A stretch of 26,698 nucleotides of DNA from contig CALFJE010000101.1 of assembly GCA_937877545.1 (NCBI GenBank), positions 1 to 26,698 on the forward strand. Reading direction: 5' to 3'. Source of the DNA: an uncultured Selenomonadales bacterium. GTDB lineage: Bacteria > Bacillota > Negativicutes > Selenomonadales > Selenomonadaceae. Shown piece by piece: positions 6,609-14,964 of this stretch (position 1 is its first letter; every line of letters begins with the position of its first letter). The notes under the pieces are model-generated. The model was not told where the DNA came from, did not search any database, and was given only the letters and a program-made list of their open reading frames with translations. Both the position numbers and the translations under genes were made by a program.

Positions 6609-7730
6609 ATGATTATCGGCGTATCGAAGGAAATTAAGAACAACGAGAATCGCGTAGGCTTGACGCCGGCGGGCGCAGATGCTCTGGTCAAGGCGGGGCA
6701 CAAAGTCTTGATTGAGACGGGCGCGGGCATAGGGTCGGGCTTCACCGATGAGGATTATTCGGCGGTCGGCGCGGAGCTTATCGCGGACAAGAAACAAATC
6801 TTCGACGCGGCAGAGATGATTGTCAAGGTCAAGGAACCGTTGGAGCCGGAATATGAGCTGTTCCACGCGGGGCAAATTTTGTTCACATACTTGCACCTCG
6901 CGCCCGAACCCGCGCTTACGAAGGCATTGCTCGACAAGAAAGTCACGGGCATAGCTTACGAGACAGTCGTCGGTCGTGACGGGCGGAGCTTGCCTTTGCT
7001 TGCACCCATGAGCGAAATTGCGGGGCGCATGTCAATTCAACTCGGCGCACAATTTTTGGAAAGTCAATACGGCGGCAGCGGGATATTGCTCGGCGGCGTG
7101 AGCGGCGTGGCGGCGGGGCAAGTCGTCATAATCGGCGGCGGCGTGGTCGGCACCAATGCCGCGAAGATTGCCCTGGGTATGCGGGCGCGTGTCACGATTA
7201 TTGACCTGTCGATTGAGCGGCTCCGCTACCTTGATGACATTTTCGGCGGCAAGGTCTGCACCGTCATGAGCAACAGCTACAACATTGCGCAATGGGTTAA
7301 GCAAGCCGATTTGCTCGTCGGCGCGGTACTTATCCCCGGCGCGAAGACGCCTCAGCTCGTTACGGAGGACATGGTTAAGACTATGAAGCGCGGCTCCGTG
7401 ATTATCGACGTGGCGATTGACCAGGGCGGCTCCATTGCCACTTGCGACCACGTCACCACGCACAGCGACCCCACGTTTGTTAAGCACGGCGTCATTCACT
7501 ACAGCGTTGCCAATATCCCCGGCGCGGTTGCCCGCACGTCCACGCTTGCTTTGACGAACGCCACTTTGCCCTACGCGCTCAAGATTGCCGGCGAGGGTTG
7601 GAAGGCGGCTTGCAAAGCGGACGCGGGGCTTGCCAAGGGGCTTAACACCGTTGACGGCAAGCTCACCAATAAAAATGTCGCGGAGGCTCTCGGTCTCGAA
7701 TTCGTCAACGTCGCGAACTTCTTAGCCTGA
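6609..7730 (+). CDS. ald: Alanine dehydrogenase
   Basis: This enzyme interconverts L-alanine and pyruvate plus ammonia with NAD(H), linking nitrogen and carbon metabolism; family members are usually hexamers. The 373-residue product is the standard size. The substrate-binding and catalytic residues R15, K75 and H96 sit in the expected contexts (NENRVG, KVKEP, YLHLA). The Rossmann motif is VVIIGGGVVGTNAA (about residues 172-185), and the second catalytic motif is DVAIDQGGS. It has its own candidate promoter. No strong terminator follows; the next 130 bp hold a partial gene duplication and a palindromic element. Confidence 0.97.
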   Translation: MIIGVSKEIKNNENRVGLTPAGADALVKAGHKVLIETGAGIGSGFTDEDYSAVGAELIADKKQIFDAAEMIVKVKEPLEPEYELFHAGQILFTYLHLAPEPALTKALLDKKVTGIAYETVVGRDGRSLPLLAPMSEIAGRMSIQLGAQFLESQYGGSGILLGGVSGVAAGQVVIIGGGVVGTNAAKIALGMRARVTIIDLSIERLRYLDDIFGGKVCTVMSNSYNIAQWVKQADLLVGAVLIPGAKTPQLVTEDMVKTMKRGSVIIDVAIDQGGSIATCDHVTTHSDPTFVKHGVIHYSVANIPGAVARTSTLALTNATLPYALKIAGEGWKAACKADAGLAKGLNTVDGKLTNKNVAEALGLEFVNVANFLA

Positions 7731-7732
7731 CA

Positions 7733-7800
7733 CCCCGTCCAAGTTAAAGTTCGGGATAAAAGCTTTATCGGCAGTCTTGCCCGTTTGAATGTAGCAATTC
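7733..7800 (-). repeat. Duplicated 3' end of the PflX-like radical SAM gene
   Basis: The 68 bp at 7733-7800 match 7881-7948, the 3' end of the neighbouring minus-strand gene, with only two differences (66 of 68). On the minus strand the copy would encode NCYIQTGKTADKAFIPNFN and a few more residues, but it has no start. In the sense of that gene the order is gene end, spacer, palindromic element, duplicate, the same order as at pgeF. Confidence 0.9.
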
Positions 7801-7819
7801 GCGACGTGACGTTGCATCC
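7801..7819 (+). repeat. Palindromic element, copy 3 (slightly degenerate)
   Basis: The plus strand reads GCGACGTGACGTTGCATCC, with mismatches to the family consensus in the left arm. It directly abuts the duplicated gene end at 7733-7800. It shares the following CTGCGG with copy 5. Confidence 0.8.
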
Positions 7820-7866
7820 TGCGGACGCGCCGAATCGTCATGACAACTTAAAGTCAGTCGCCGCGC

Positions 7867-8757
7867 TTAAACGTTTAAAACCCCGTCCAAGTTAAAGTTC
7901 GGGATAAAAGCTTTATCGGCGGTCTTGCCCGTTTGAACGTAGCAATTCACAACGCCGATACCAGCCGCGTGCTCCACGACCGATTGATATTCAAAAGTCG
8001 TGAGCGGGCGGCTAATTTTTTTGTAATCGCCTGCGCGGTGGACGGGCGTGTATTGATTCATGAGGCTGATAAAAATCGCGTCGCCGAAAGTTTCATGAAG
8101 CCAATCGATAATCTTCATGGCGTCGCGGCGATAACCGGGCAATACCAAATGGCGCACGATAATCCCGCGAGTCATCAAGCCGCCGTGAATCTGCGCGGAG
8201 CCGACAAGTTCAAACATCTTCTTGATAGCGGCGGAGGCAACGGCAAAATAATTTTGGGCGTCGGAAAAAGTGCGGGCGGGGTCGTCGTCGAAGTACTTCA
8301 AATCGGGCAGAAATATATCGACGCGTCCGCGCAGGTGTTCCAAAGTCTCAGGCAACTCGTAAGCGTTGGAGTTCCACACTATCGGCAAGGTCAGCCCGCG
8401 TGCTTTGGCTAAGTCTATCGCCGCGCAGATTGGCTCGGTGTAGTGCGTCGGCGTCACCAATTCCACGTTAGCCGCGCCGCGCCCCTGTTGCTCCAAAAAA
8501 ATCTCCGCCAGCCGTTCCGTCGATACCGTCGCGCCGAAGCCCCCTTGACTGATTGAAAAGTTTTGGCAGTAGACGCACCGCAAGTTGCAGTTGGCAAAGA
8601 AAATCGTACCCGCGCCGCCCTCGCCGACCAAGCACGGCTCCTCCCATTTATGCAGGCTCACCAATGCCACGCGCAAATTTTTATCGGCTCGGCAATAGCC
8701 CAAACGATTCACGCGGTCAACGCCGCAACGCCTCGGACATAACTCGCAACCCGTCAT
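7867..8757 (-). CDS. PflX-like radical SAM protein (COG1313-type)
   Basis: The 296-residue protein looks like the uncharacterised radical SAM proteins related to pyruvate formate-lyase activating enzyme (PflX group). The N-terminus has paired cysteines (CELCPRRCG, then GYCRA), typical of this group. The radical SAM cluster motif is CNLRCVYCQN near residues 57-66 (spacing C-x3-C-x2-C), which would bind a [4Fe-4S] cluster and S-adenosylmethionine. The substrate is unknown. The ATG at 8755-8757 has GAGGTGA 6 nt upstream. It is a stand-alone gene convergent with ald. Its last 68 bp are duplicated downstream next to a palindromic element. Confidence 0.88.
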   Translation of the reverse strand: MTGCELCPRRCGVDRVNRLGYCRADKNLRVALVSLHKWEEPCLVGEGGAGTIFFANCNLRCVYCQNFSISQGGFGATVSTERLAEIFLEQQGRGAANVELVTPTHYTEPICAAIDLAKARGLTLPIVWNSNAYELPETLEHLRGRVDIFLPDLKYFDDDPARTFSDAQNYFAVASAAIKKMFELVGSAQIHGGLMTRGIIVRHLVLPGYRRDAMKIIDWLHETFGDAIFISLMNQYTPVHRAGDYKKISRPLTTFEYQSVVEHAAGIGVVNCYVQTGKTADKAFIPNFNLDGVLNV

Positions 8758-8852
8758 GATTTGTCACCTCGCAAATATTTTATCACGGCGGCAGGAAAAT
8801 CGCGGCGGCGCAAGAATCAATCAGCAGAAAAATTTTTGGCAAGGTGATTTTC

Positions 8853-9638
8853 TTGAGCGATAACAACGAAGCGACCGATAGCAAGAAATTAAACGGCGAC
8901 GCCTCGGACGACAATAAAGCTTTGGACGCCGATAAGACCTCGGACGCCGATAAGCCTGCGGACGATACTCCCGACGCCCCCGAAGAGACTCCGCCCGAAC
9001 CTGAGGAAAAGCCGTCCGTCTTGCGCACGATTAGGAACGTCATTTTGGGCTTGCTGGTGCTGATTATTGCGGTTGTGGGCGGTTTCGCCTGGGCGGTTAA
9101 AACCGGCAAACTTAGCACGGAAGATGTCGCCATGATTAACAAGGAGCTGGGCTTGTATCGACTGCCCTATGTCGGCAACGGCAAATATTTCGAGGTGCCC
9201 GAAGGCGTGGAGTGGCCGCCCAAGGAAGAATCAAAACCCGAAGCCGAATCGGAAACGCCCGAAGATACCCCCGTTGAACCCGAAAAGCCCAAGCCCGCCG
9301 AGAAACCGACGGAAGTCAAAATCGACAGGAAGGCAATCGAGGAGCAACGTCTCAAGCGCGAGGCTGAGGAGAAAAAACGCGTCACGAGGCTTGCACGTAT
9401 TTACGAGAACATGAAGCCCGAAGCCGCCGCCAATGCCCTAATCAACGTCGATTGGGATACGACAGTCCTAATCTTCCAACGCATGAGCGAGGACTCCGTG
9501 GCGCAGATTCTATCCAAAATGGAACCCGAAGCCGCCGCTCAGTTGACCGAAATGCTCTTCGCGGGCACGCAACGCCGCGTCACCACCCCATACGACACAA
9601 TGCGGGGCGAACCCGTCAACGAACCGTATACCGAATAA
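8853..9638 (+). CDS. MotE-like single-pass membrane protein with MgtE_N-type domain
   Basis: This encodes about 261 residues. The layout is an acidic, Asp-rich cytoplasmic N-terminus (residues 1-55), one membrane helix (VILGLLVLIIAVVGGFAW, about 64-81), a Pro/Glu-rich spacer, a charged coiled coil (about 150-185) and a C-terminal helical domain with repeated MKPEAAANAL / MEPEAAAQL motifs. That domain resembles the MgtE N-terminal/FliG-like fold of MotE and related flagellar stator chaperones, so a motility or envelope role is possible. No flagellar gene is adjacent, so this is by resemblance only. TTG 8853 is chosen because AAGGTGA ends 5 nt upstream; the in-frame GTG at 8844 lies inside that Shine-Dalgarno. 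A bidirectional terminator follows. Confidence 0.8.
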   Translation: MSDNNEATDSKKLNGDASDDNKALDADKTSDADKPADDTPDAPEETPPEPEEKPSVLRTIRNVILGLLVLIIAVVGGFAWAVKTGKLSTEDVAMINKELGLYRLPYVGNGKYFEVPEGVEWPPKEESKPEAESETPEDTPVEPEKPKPAEKPTEVKIDRKAIEEQRLKREAEEKKRVTRLARIYENMKPEAAANALINVDWDTTVLIFQRMSEDSVAQILSKMEPEAAAQLTEMLFAGTQRRVTTPYDTMRGEPVNEPYTE

Positions 9639-9639
9639 A

Positions 9640-9670
9640 AAAACCCTCCAAATCGGAGGGCTAATTTTTT
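9640..9670. terminator. Bidirectional rho-independent terminator
   Basis: CCCTCC (9644-9649) and GGAGGG (9655-9660) form a short GC-rich stem. It is followed by CTAATTTTTT on the plus strand and by seven T on the minus strand. It can serve both the MotE-like gene and the convergent RTX gene. Confidence 0.85.
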
Positions 9671-9677
9671 CTTACAA

Positions 9678-9696
9678 GATGCAACGTCACGTTGCC
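9678..9696 (-). repeat. Palindromic element, copy 4 (after the RTX gene)
   Basis: The plus strand reads GATGCAACGTCACGTTGCC. It lies between the terminator and the stop codon of the RTX gene, 5 nt beyond that stop. No duplicated gene end is visible beside this copy. Confidence 0.85.
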
Positions 9697-9701
9697 GCAG
9701 G

Positions 9702-12700
9702 TTATTTCTTGCCGAAGGTGAGGAGCGTGCTTTGCTTAACGAGTTGCGTCACGTCTTGGAAGGCGTCCGTTAAATCCGTGAAGCCCGTCGCTTTAGCGTC
9801 GACAATGGAATCAAGCCGCGTGTCGCCTGTAAAGAAGTTATCCGAGTCAAGCAAATCCGCCGAGCCGTAAAGGTTGCTGATGTTAATCGAAGTGTTCTTG
9901 GCGTTCTTGAGCGTTATTGAGCCGCTGCCGACGTTGACGACGACATCATTGCCGACGGTCGAACGCGTATAGGAGCCGTAGACCTTCAAGGTATCGTTGC
10001 CGTCGAAGCCTACGACCGTATCGGAACCGTCGCCCGAATTGTAAGCAATGACGTACGAGCCGCCGCGCACACTTACGAAATCATTGCCCGCGCCGCCCTT
10101 GATTGAAATATTGTTGCCGTACGAAGCCTTAATCGTGTCGTTGCCCGCGCCTGTGTCGACAAAGCCGTTATCGTTACTGCTGACGTAAATCGAATCGTTA
10201 TCGTTGCCGGCGAGGATTGTGTTGTTTGAGCCGGCGCAATAGATTCTATCGTTGCCCGCGTCGCCGGAAATGGAAGCTCCCGTGCCGCTATTGTAGATGG
10301 TATCGTCGCCGTTGCCAACGAAAATCCGAGCGTTATTGCCGTAGTTCGCGATGCTGTCATTACCGTCGCCGCCGGATATGGAAGCACCCGTGCCGCTGTT
10401 GTAGATGATGTCGTTGTCCGCGCCGCCGTCGATGATGGAGTTGTTTCCTCTGCTAGAGACCTTATCGTTACCCGCTCCGCCCGCAACGGACATGTTATCG
10501 GCGTACCAGACTTTAATGCTGTCTGCGCCTTCGCCACCGTAAATCGTCACGTCGTTGTGTCCGCTGTTGTAAACGGTATCGTTGCCGCCGTAAGCGTAGA
10601 CCACAGCCCCGGCGATTGAAACGCTTATGTAGTCGTTGCCGCTCGTGCCGTAGACGACATTGTCCGAAGGAAGCGTGACGGGCTGGACAGTCGGAACAGG
10701 CGCGACAGTCGGAATGGGAACAACGCTAAAGCTTTTGTTCTTGCTGTCCTTAACTGTAATGGAGCCGTTGCCGACAGTAAGGACGACATCGGAGCCGACA
10801 GTCGAGCGCGTGTAAGTGCCGCCCGTTATGCTTATGGTGTCGCCTGAGCCGATATTGTACAGGACGTCGTTGCCGTCGCCGTCCGCGTAGAGGAAAATAT
10901 TTCTGCCGTCGCCGTTATCGGAATAAATTGTATCGTTGCCCGTGCCCGCGTTTACGGTTGCTCTGTCGACATCGCCCGTCATGCTGACCAAATCGGCTCC
11001 CGCGCCGCCCGATATGGACGAATCGCCGAAACGCCCCGCAATGGTATCGTTGCCGTCGCCCGCGTTGATTGTCACATAAGCTCCGCCATAGCGGTCGTTG
11101 CTTGAGTAAATGAAATCGTTGCCGTCGAGCGCGTTTATCGTGACGTTGGTGCCCGAATTCCTGATTGAGTCTGCGTAAGCGGTGCCGGTGAGCGTTCTGC
11201 TTGAGAGGGTGTTGTTAATCGTCACACCGACATTGCCACCGCTCGTCGTGACGGTATCCCATTCGCAGAGGAAAGCCTTGCCGCCATTATCAGTACCGTA
11301 ATCGTTAAAGTCGCCGTCGTTCCATTTACCGTCCGTGAACTGCCAGTAGAACATGGCGTAGTTTTCGGGCTTATCGGCGTTATTACCGTTGCTGGGCTCG
11401 CCGCTCGCCCAATTCCTGTAGGTTGAAGAATCGCCGTTGATCCAAGTCCACGTGCCCTCTTGCGCCGCGTCGCTCAAGCCGAAATAAGCCGAATCGTAAC
11501 CTTGACTCTTCATGTAGCTGTAAAGCGCGGTATTCTCTGCGGCGTTGTTGATAACCGCCAGATGACCGCCGAGCGATTCGCAATAGGCTTTTGCCTGTGC
11601 CCACGTCATAGAGGAATAGCCCTGATAAATTTTGTAACTGTGTCCGTTGTAAGTGTAGGCATTGGTCGGAATATTCGGCTCTACAGTTAAAGGAACAGGA
11701 GGAATAACGTTGACGGTCTTAGTTTTGCCGTTCTTGACGGTAATGGAGCCTGTGCCCACGCCGAGGACTACATCCGAGCCGACTGTTGAACGCGTATACT
11801 TTGCTCCCGTGATGCTGATAGAGTCCGTCGCGCCGAGGTTATAGAGGACATCGTTGCCGTCGCCCGCTGTGTACTTGTAAAGATTTTTTGTCCCGTAGCT
11901 GTAAAAAGTATCGTTGCCTGCGCCGCCAATTATCGTGTTGCTTGTGGTAACGGTCGGAGAGTAACCGCTGAGGCTTACCAAATCATTGCCCGCGCCCATA
12001 TCAATTAAATTATTCTTACCTGTAGCATAGCCACTGCCGGAGTAGTTGTTGAGTCTGTCATTGCCTGCGCCGCCATAAATGGTACCGTAACCGCCGGTAT
12101 TGATGATGTAGTCGTTGCCTGCCTCGCCGCTGAGGAATGAATAGTTGCTGTCGGTCTGAAGTTTATCATCGCCGTCGCCGCCGTGTGCCGTGGCGTAGTT
12201 GCCCAAAGCTCTAATATCATCACTACCCGCGCCGCCCGATAACGAGGAGCGTTCACCTGTGCTGATTAAAGTATCGTTGCCCGCGCCGCCGTCTGTTGTC
12301 ACGCTGTCATTGTAGCTGAGCAATTCATCATTACCTTCATAGCCATAAATTTTAACTTTGGTGCCCGAATTCCTGATTGAATCGGCGTAACTTGTTCCCG
12401 TCAATGTTCTGTTCGAGAGGGTGTTGTCAATCGTCACGCCGACGTTGCCGCCTTCGAGAGAGCCGATAACGTTGACGGTCTTGGTTGCGCCGCCATTGAC
12501 GGTAATGGAGCCGTTGCCCACGCCGAGGACGACATCAGAGCCGACGGTCGAACGCGTATAAGTGCCGCCCGTTATGCTGATAGAATCCGTCGCGCCGAGG
12601 TTGTATAGGACATCGTTGCCGCCGCCAGATGCGTATTGAATCACATTGTGGTGACCGGAGGTGCTGAGCGAGATTATATCGTTGCCGGTGCCGCCGTTTA

Positions 12701-14252
12701 TCGTCGAATAGTAGCTGTAGCTGTAGATTGAATCGTTACCCGCGCCGGCGTCGATTGAAACCGTGTCGCCGTAATTGGTGATAGTGTCATTGCCCGCGCC
12801 CGTGCTGATTGTGACCTTGTTGCCCGAAGAGGAATTATAAATCGAATCGGCATAGCTTGTGCCGTAAATCGTCTTGTTCGAGAGGGTGTTCTTGAGAGTT
12901 GAGCCGACGTTGCCACCAATCGTCGTGGAGGAGCCGCCGCCGGCTAAAGTGCCTTTGACGGTGATTGTTTTATTCTTGCCGTCCTTGACGGTGATTGAAC
13001 CGCTTCCGACTTTGAGGACGACATCCGAGCCGACAGTCGAGCGCGTATACTTTGCGCCAGTTATGCTTATCGTGCCGCCTTTGTAGTTTTCGATAGTGTC
13101 ATTGCCGTCGCCCGAAGCATAGAGGAACGTTCTGTCCACGCCGTTGTTGCTTTTTATCAAATCATTGCCTTTGCCGCCGCTGATTGTGACAGCCGCCGCA
13201 GACGAGGCGACGTTTATGGTATCGTTGCCGTCTTCGCCGTGAATGCGATTGCCTGAGCCTGTTACGCTGATATAATCGTTATCCGCGCCGCCGAGGATAT
13301 AATTGCCTTGTCCGCTGACGTAAATCGTATCGTTACCCGCGTCGCCGTAGATGAACGCGCCGCCCGCTTTGCTGTAGATATAATCGTTACCCGCGCCGCC
13401 GCGTATCGAAGAATAGGCACTGAGGTTTTGAATGGTATCGTCACCCGCGCCCGCGTCAATCGTTGCGAGCTTGGTGGTGTAGATAGAATCGTTGCCTGCG
13501 CCCACGCTGATTCGGACGCTGGTGCCCGTGTTCTTTACGGTATCGTTGGAGCTGGTGCCGGACAAAATCGTAAAGTTCTTGCTGTTGCTGATGTTCTTGC
13601 CGCCACTAATCGTCGTGGAGGAGCCGCCGCCACCCTGTGTGCCCTTAATGTTAATCGTCTTGCCTTTGGCATTTTTAATGGTGATTGAGTCGTTGCCCAC
13701 GCCAACCACGACATCATTGCCGACGGTTGAGCGCGTATAGGAGCCGCCCGTGATGCTGAGCGTATCTGTCGCGCCCCAGTTCAATATCGTATCATTGCCG
13801 CCGCCCGCCACATATTGAATCACGTTGTGATACGCCGCGCTGTTGAGCGAAATGGTATCATTGCCCTTGCCGCCGTTTATCGTCGTGTAGTCGCTGTAGA
13901 CGTAGACAGAATCGTTACCGTCGCCCGCGTCTATCTTAACAGAATCGCCCGAATTCCAAATGCTGTCGTTACCTGCTCCGCCGCTAAGCGTGCAACGGTC
14001 GCCCAAACTGTTCTCGATGTAATCGTCGCCCGCGCCGCCAATTACTGAATTATAGTTACCGAAACCTGTAACCAGCGTGTCCTTGCCCGCGCCGCCGTCG
14101 ATTGAGACCGAGTCGCCGTAAACGCTTAAGACTGAATCGTTGCCCGCGCCCGTGTTGACACGAACTTTGTTGGCGTTGTTGATGTAAACCTTATCAGCCG
14201 CCGCCGTGCCCGTCCAACTTGACCTCGCTGTCCTAATCGTTGTCTGTGCCAT
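9702..14252 (-). CDS. Giant RTX-repeat (hemolysin-type Ca2+-binding) protein with a C-type lectin domain
   Basis: This encodes 1516 residues. Most of the protein is glycine/aspartate nonapeptide-like RTX repeats (GGAGNDTI, GDGNDTI, SGGAGNDYI), which fold as Ca2+-binding beta rolls. Six times the repeats are capped by a module built around YTRSTVG(N/S)DVV, SITVK and NKTxxV. Residues about 864-1001 form a C-type lectin-like domain starting YNGHSYKIYQGYSSMTWAQA, with conserved Cys, a WTWINGD segment and a WNDGDFND motif before the last Cys. It is flanked by Pro/Val-rich linkers. There is no N-terminal signal peptide; a non-repeat C-terminus of about 50 residues could be a type I secretion signal. 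No ABC exporter is in the window. Likely a secreted adhesin or surface-layer-like protein. The start has GGGAG about 10 nt upstream. Confidence 0.92.
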   Translation of the reverse strand: MAQTTIRTARSSWTGTAAADKVYINNANKVRVNTGAGNDSVLSVYGDSVSIDGGAGKDTLVTGFGNYNSVIGGAGDDYIENSLGDRCTLSGGAGNDSIWNSGDSVKIDAGDGNDSVYVYSDYTTINGGKGNDTISLNSAAYHNVIQYVAGGGNDTILNWGATDTLSITGGSYTRSTVGNDVVVGVGNDSITIKNAKGKTINIKGTQGGGGSSTTISGGKNISNSKNFTILSGTSSNDTVKNTGTSVRISVGAGNDSIYTTKLATIDAGAGDDTIQNLSAYSSIRGGAGNDYIYSKAGGAFIYGDAGNDTIYVSGQGNYILGGADNDYISVTGSGNRIHGEDGNDTINVASSAAAVTISGGKGNDLIKSNNGVDRTFLYASGDGNDTIENYKGGTISITGAKYTRSTVGSDVVLKVGSGSITVKDGKNKTITVKGTLAGGGSSTTIGGNVGSTLKNTLSNKTIYGTSYADSIYNSSSGNKVTISTGAGNDTITNYGDTVSIDAGAGNDSIYSYSYYSTINGGTGNDIISLSTSGHHNVIQYASGGGNDVLYNLGATDSISITGGTYTRSTVGSDVVLGVGNGSITVNGGATKTVNVIGSLEGGNVGVTIDNTLSNRTLTGTSYADSIRNSGTKVKIYGYEGNDELLSYNDSVTTDGGAGNDTLISTGERSSLSGGAGSDDIRALGNYATAHGGDGDDKLQTDSNYSFLSGEAGNDYIINTGGYGTIYGGAGNDRLNNYSGSGYATGKNNLIDMGAGNDLVSLSGYSPTVTTSNTIIGGAGNDTFYSYGTKNLYKYTAGDGNDVLYNLGATDSISITGAKYTRSTVGSDVVLGVGTGSITVKNGKTKTVNVIPPVPLTVEPNIPTNAYTYNGHSYKIYQGYSSMTWAQAKAYCESLGGHLAVINNAAENTALYSYMKSQGYDSAYFGLSDAAQEGTWTWINGDSSTYRNWASGEPSNGNNADKPENYAMFYWQFTDGKWNDGDFNDYGTDNGGKAFLCEWDTVTTSGGNVGVTINNTLSSRTLTGTAYADSIRNSGTNVTINALDGNDFIYSSNDRYGGAYVTINAGDGNDTIAGRFGDSSISGGAGADLVSMTGDVDRATVNAGTGNDTIYSDNGDGRNIFLYADGDGNDVLYNIGSGDTISITGGTYTRSTVGSDVVLTVGNGSITVKDSKNKSFSVVPIPTVAPVPTVQPVTLPSDNVVYGTSGNDYISVSIAGAVVYAYGGNDTVYNSGHNDVTIYGGEGADSIKVWYADNMSVAGGAGNDKVSSRGNNSIIDGGADNDIIYNSGTGASISGGDGNDSIANYGNNARIFVGNGDDTIYNSGTGASISGDAGNDRIYCAGSNNTILAGNDNDSIYVSSNDNGFVDTGAGNDTIKASYGNNISIKGGAGNDFVSVRGGSYVIAYNSGDGSDTVVGFDGNDTLKVYGSYTRSTVGNDVVVNVGSGSITLKNAKNTSINISNLYGSADLLDSDNFFTGDTRLDSIVDAKATGFTDLTDAFQDVTQLVKQSTLLTFGKK

Positions 14253-14294
14253 TAGCTATCATCTCCCTTGAAAAAATTTTAACTTCTCCTTGGG

Positions 14295-14321
14295 ATTATA
14301 ATAGTTGGTTTTTTTTGTCAA
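14295..14321 (-). promoter_or_regulatory. Candidate promoter for the RTX gene
   Basis: On the minus strand a perfect TTGACA (14316-14321) and a perfect TATAAT (14295-14300) are spaced by 15 nt, about 43 nt before the start codon. The spacer, which contains an A tract, is 2 nt shorter than optimal. Confidence 0.6.
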
Positions 14322-14367
14322 TTCCGCCACGCAGATTTTTGAAAAAAATATCGCCGTTTTGACGGGA

Positions 14368-14964
14368 TTAAGCCGCGTCGTCCTTGAGCTTGGTGATTTC
14401 GGTCATGACGGACTGCGCGAAAGCGTTGAGAGCGTCCCTGTCCTTGGTGGAGCCTGTGAAGTGTAGCGGCGCACCGTAGACGACGGCGAGGCGCGGCAAT
14501 TTCACTTCGGACGAGAAAATCTTTTCGGTATTGACAATGGCGGCGGGGATAATCGGAGCCTTAGTCATGGCGGCAATCAAGCTGACGCCCGCCTCTGCCT
14601 TGCCGAGCTTGCCCGTCTTCGAGCGCGTCCCTTCTGGGAAAATCCCTAAGCATTTGCCGTCCTTGAGGATTTTCACGGCGGTTTTAATGGCGGTCTTATC
14701 GGCGGCACCGCGTTTGACGGGGAAGACGTGCAGACCGCGACAAATCGCCGCCATAATCGGATTCTTGAACAGCTCCTCCTTGCCCATGTAACAGACTTCG
14801 CGCTCAATAAACGTGCCGAGGAAGGGCGGATCCCAATTACTGACGTGATTCGCCGCCAAGATAAACGCGCCGCTTTTGGGGATATTTTCTGCGCCAATGA
14901 CACGCGTCCTAAGCACCAGCCCGAACCATATCCGACACAGCACTTTGAAAACTTTGTAAAACAT
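14368..14964 (-). CDS. plsC: 1-acyl-sn-glycerol-3-phosphate acyltransferase (PlsC family)
   Basis: PlsC-type enzymes acylate lysophosphatidic acid to phosphatidic acid at the inner membrane. The 198-residue product has block I NHVSNWD (H40, D45 of the HX4D motif), block II-like FPVKRG, block III FPEGTRSKTGKL (E111), and a later proline-rich IIPAAIVNT segment. The N-terminal residues 4-20 are hydrophobic and probably associate with the membrane. ATG 14962-14964 overlaps the miaB TGA stop (TGATG), so the two genes are translationally coupled; a Shine-Dalgarno (AGGCGGGG) lies in the miaB 3' end. The substrate could also be another lysophospholipid. Confidence 0.9.
   Translation of the reverse strand: MFYKVFKVLCRIWFGLVLRTRVIGAENIPKSGAFILAANHVSNWDPPFLGTFIEREVCYMGKEELFKNPIMAAICRGLHVFPVKRGAADKTAIKTAVKILKDGKCLGIFPEGTRSKTGKLGKAEAGVSLIAAMTKAPIIPAAIVNTEKIFSSEVKLPRLAVVYGAPLHFTGSTKDRDALNAFAQSVMTEITKLKDDAA

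Noticed and set aside
7733..7866. A second small gene on the minus strand encoding the duplicated peptide
   Set aside because: It lacks a start codon and ribosome-binding site; it is a copied 3' end of the adjacent gene.
9702..14252. Repetitive DNA as a CRISPR or transposon array
   Set aside because: The repetition is explained by RTX nonapeptide codons in one continuous reading frame.
14335..14367. Terminator after plsC
   Set aside because: Only a 4-bp stem (CCGT/ACGG) precedes the T run, too weak to call.
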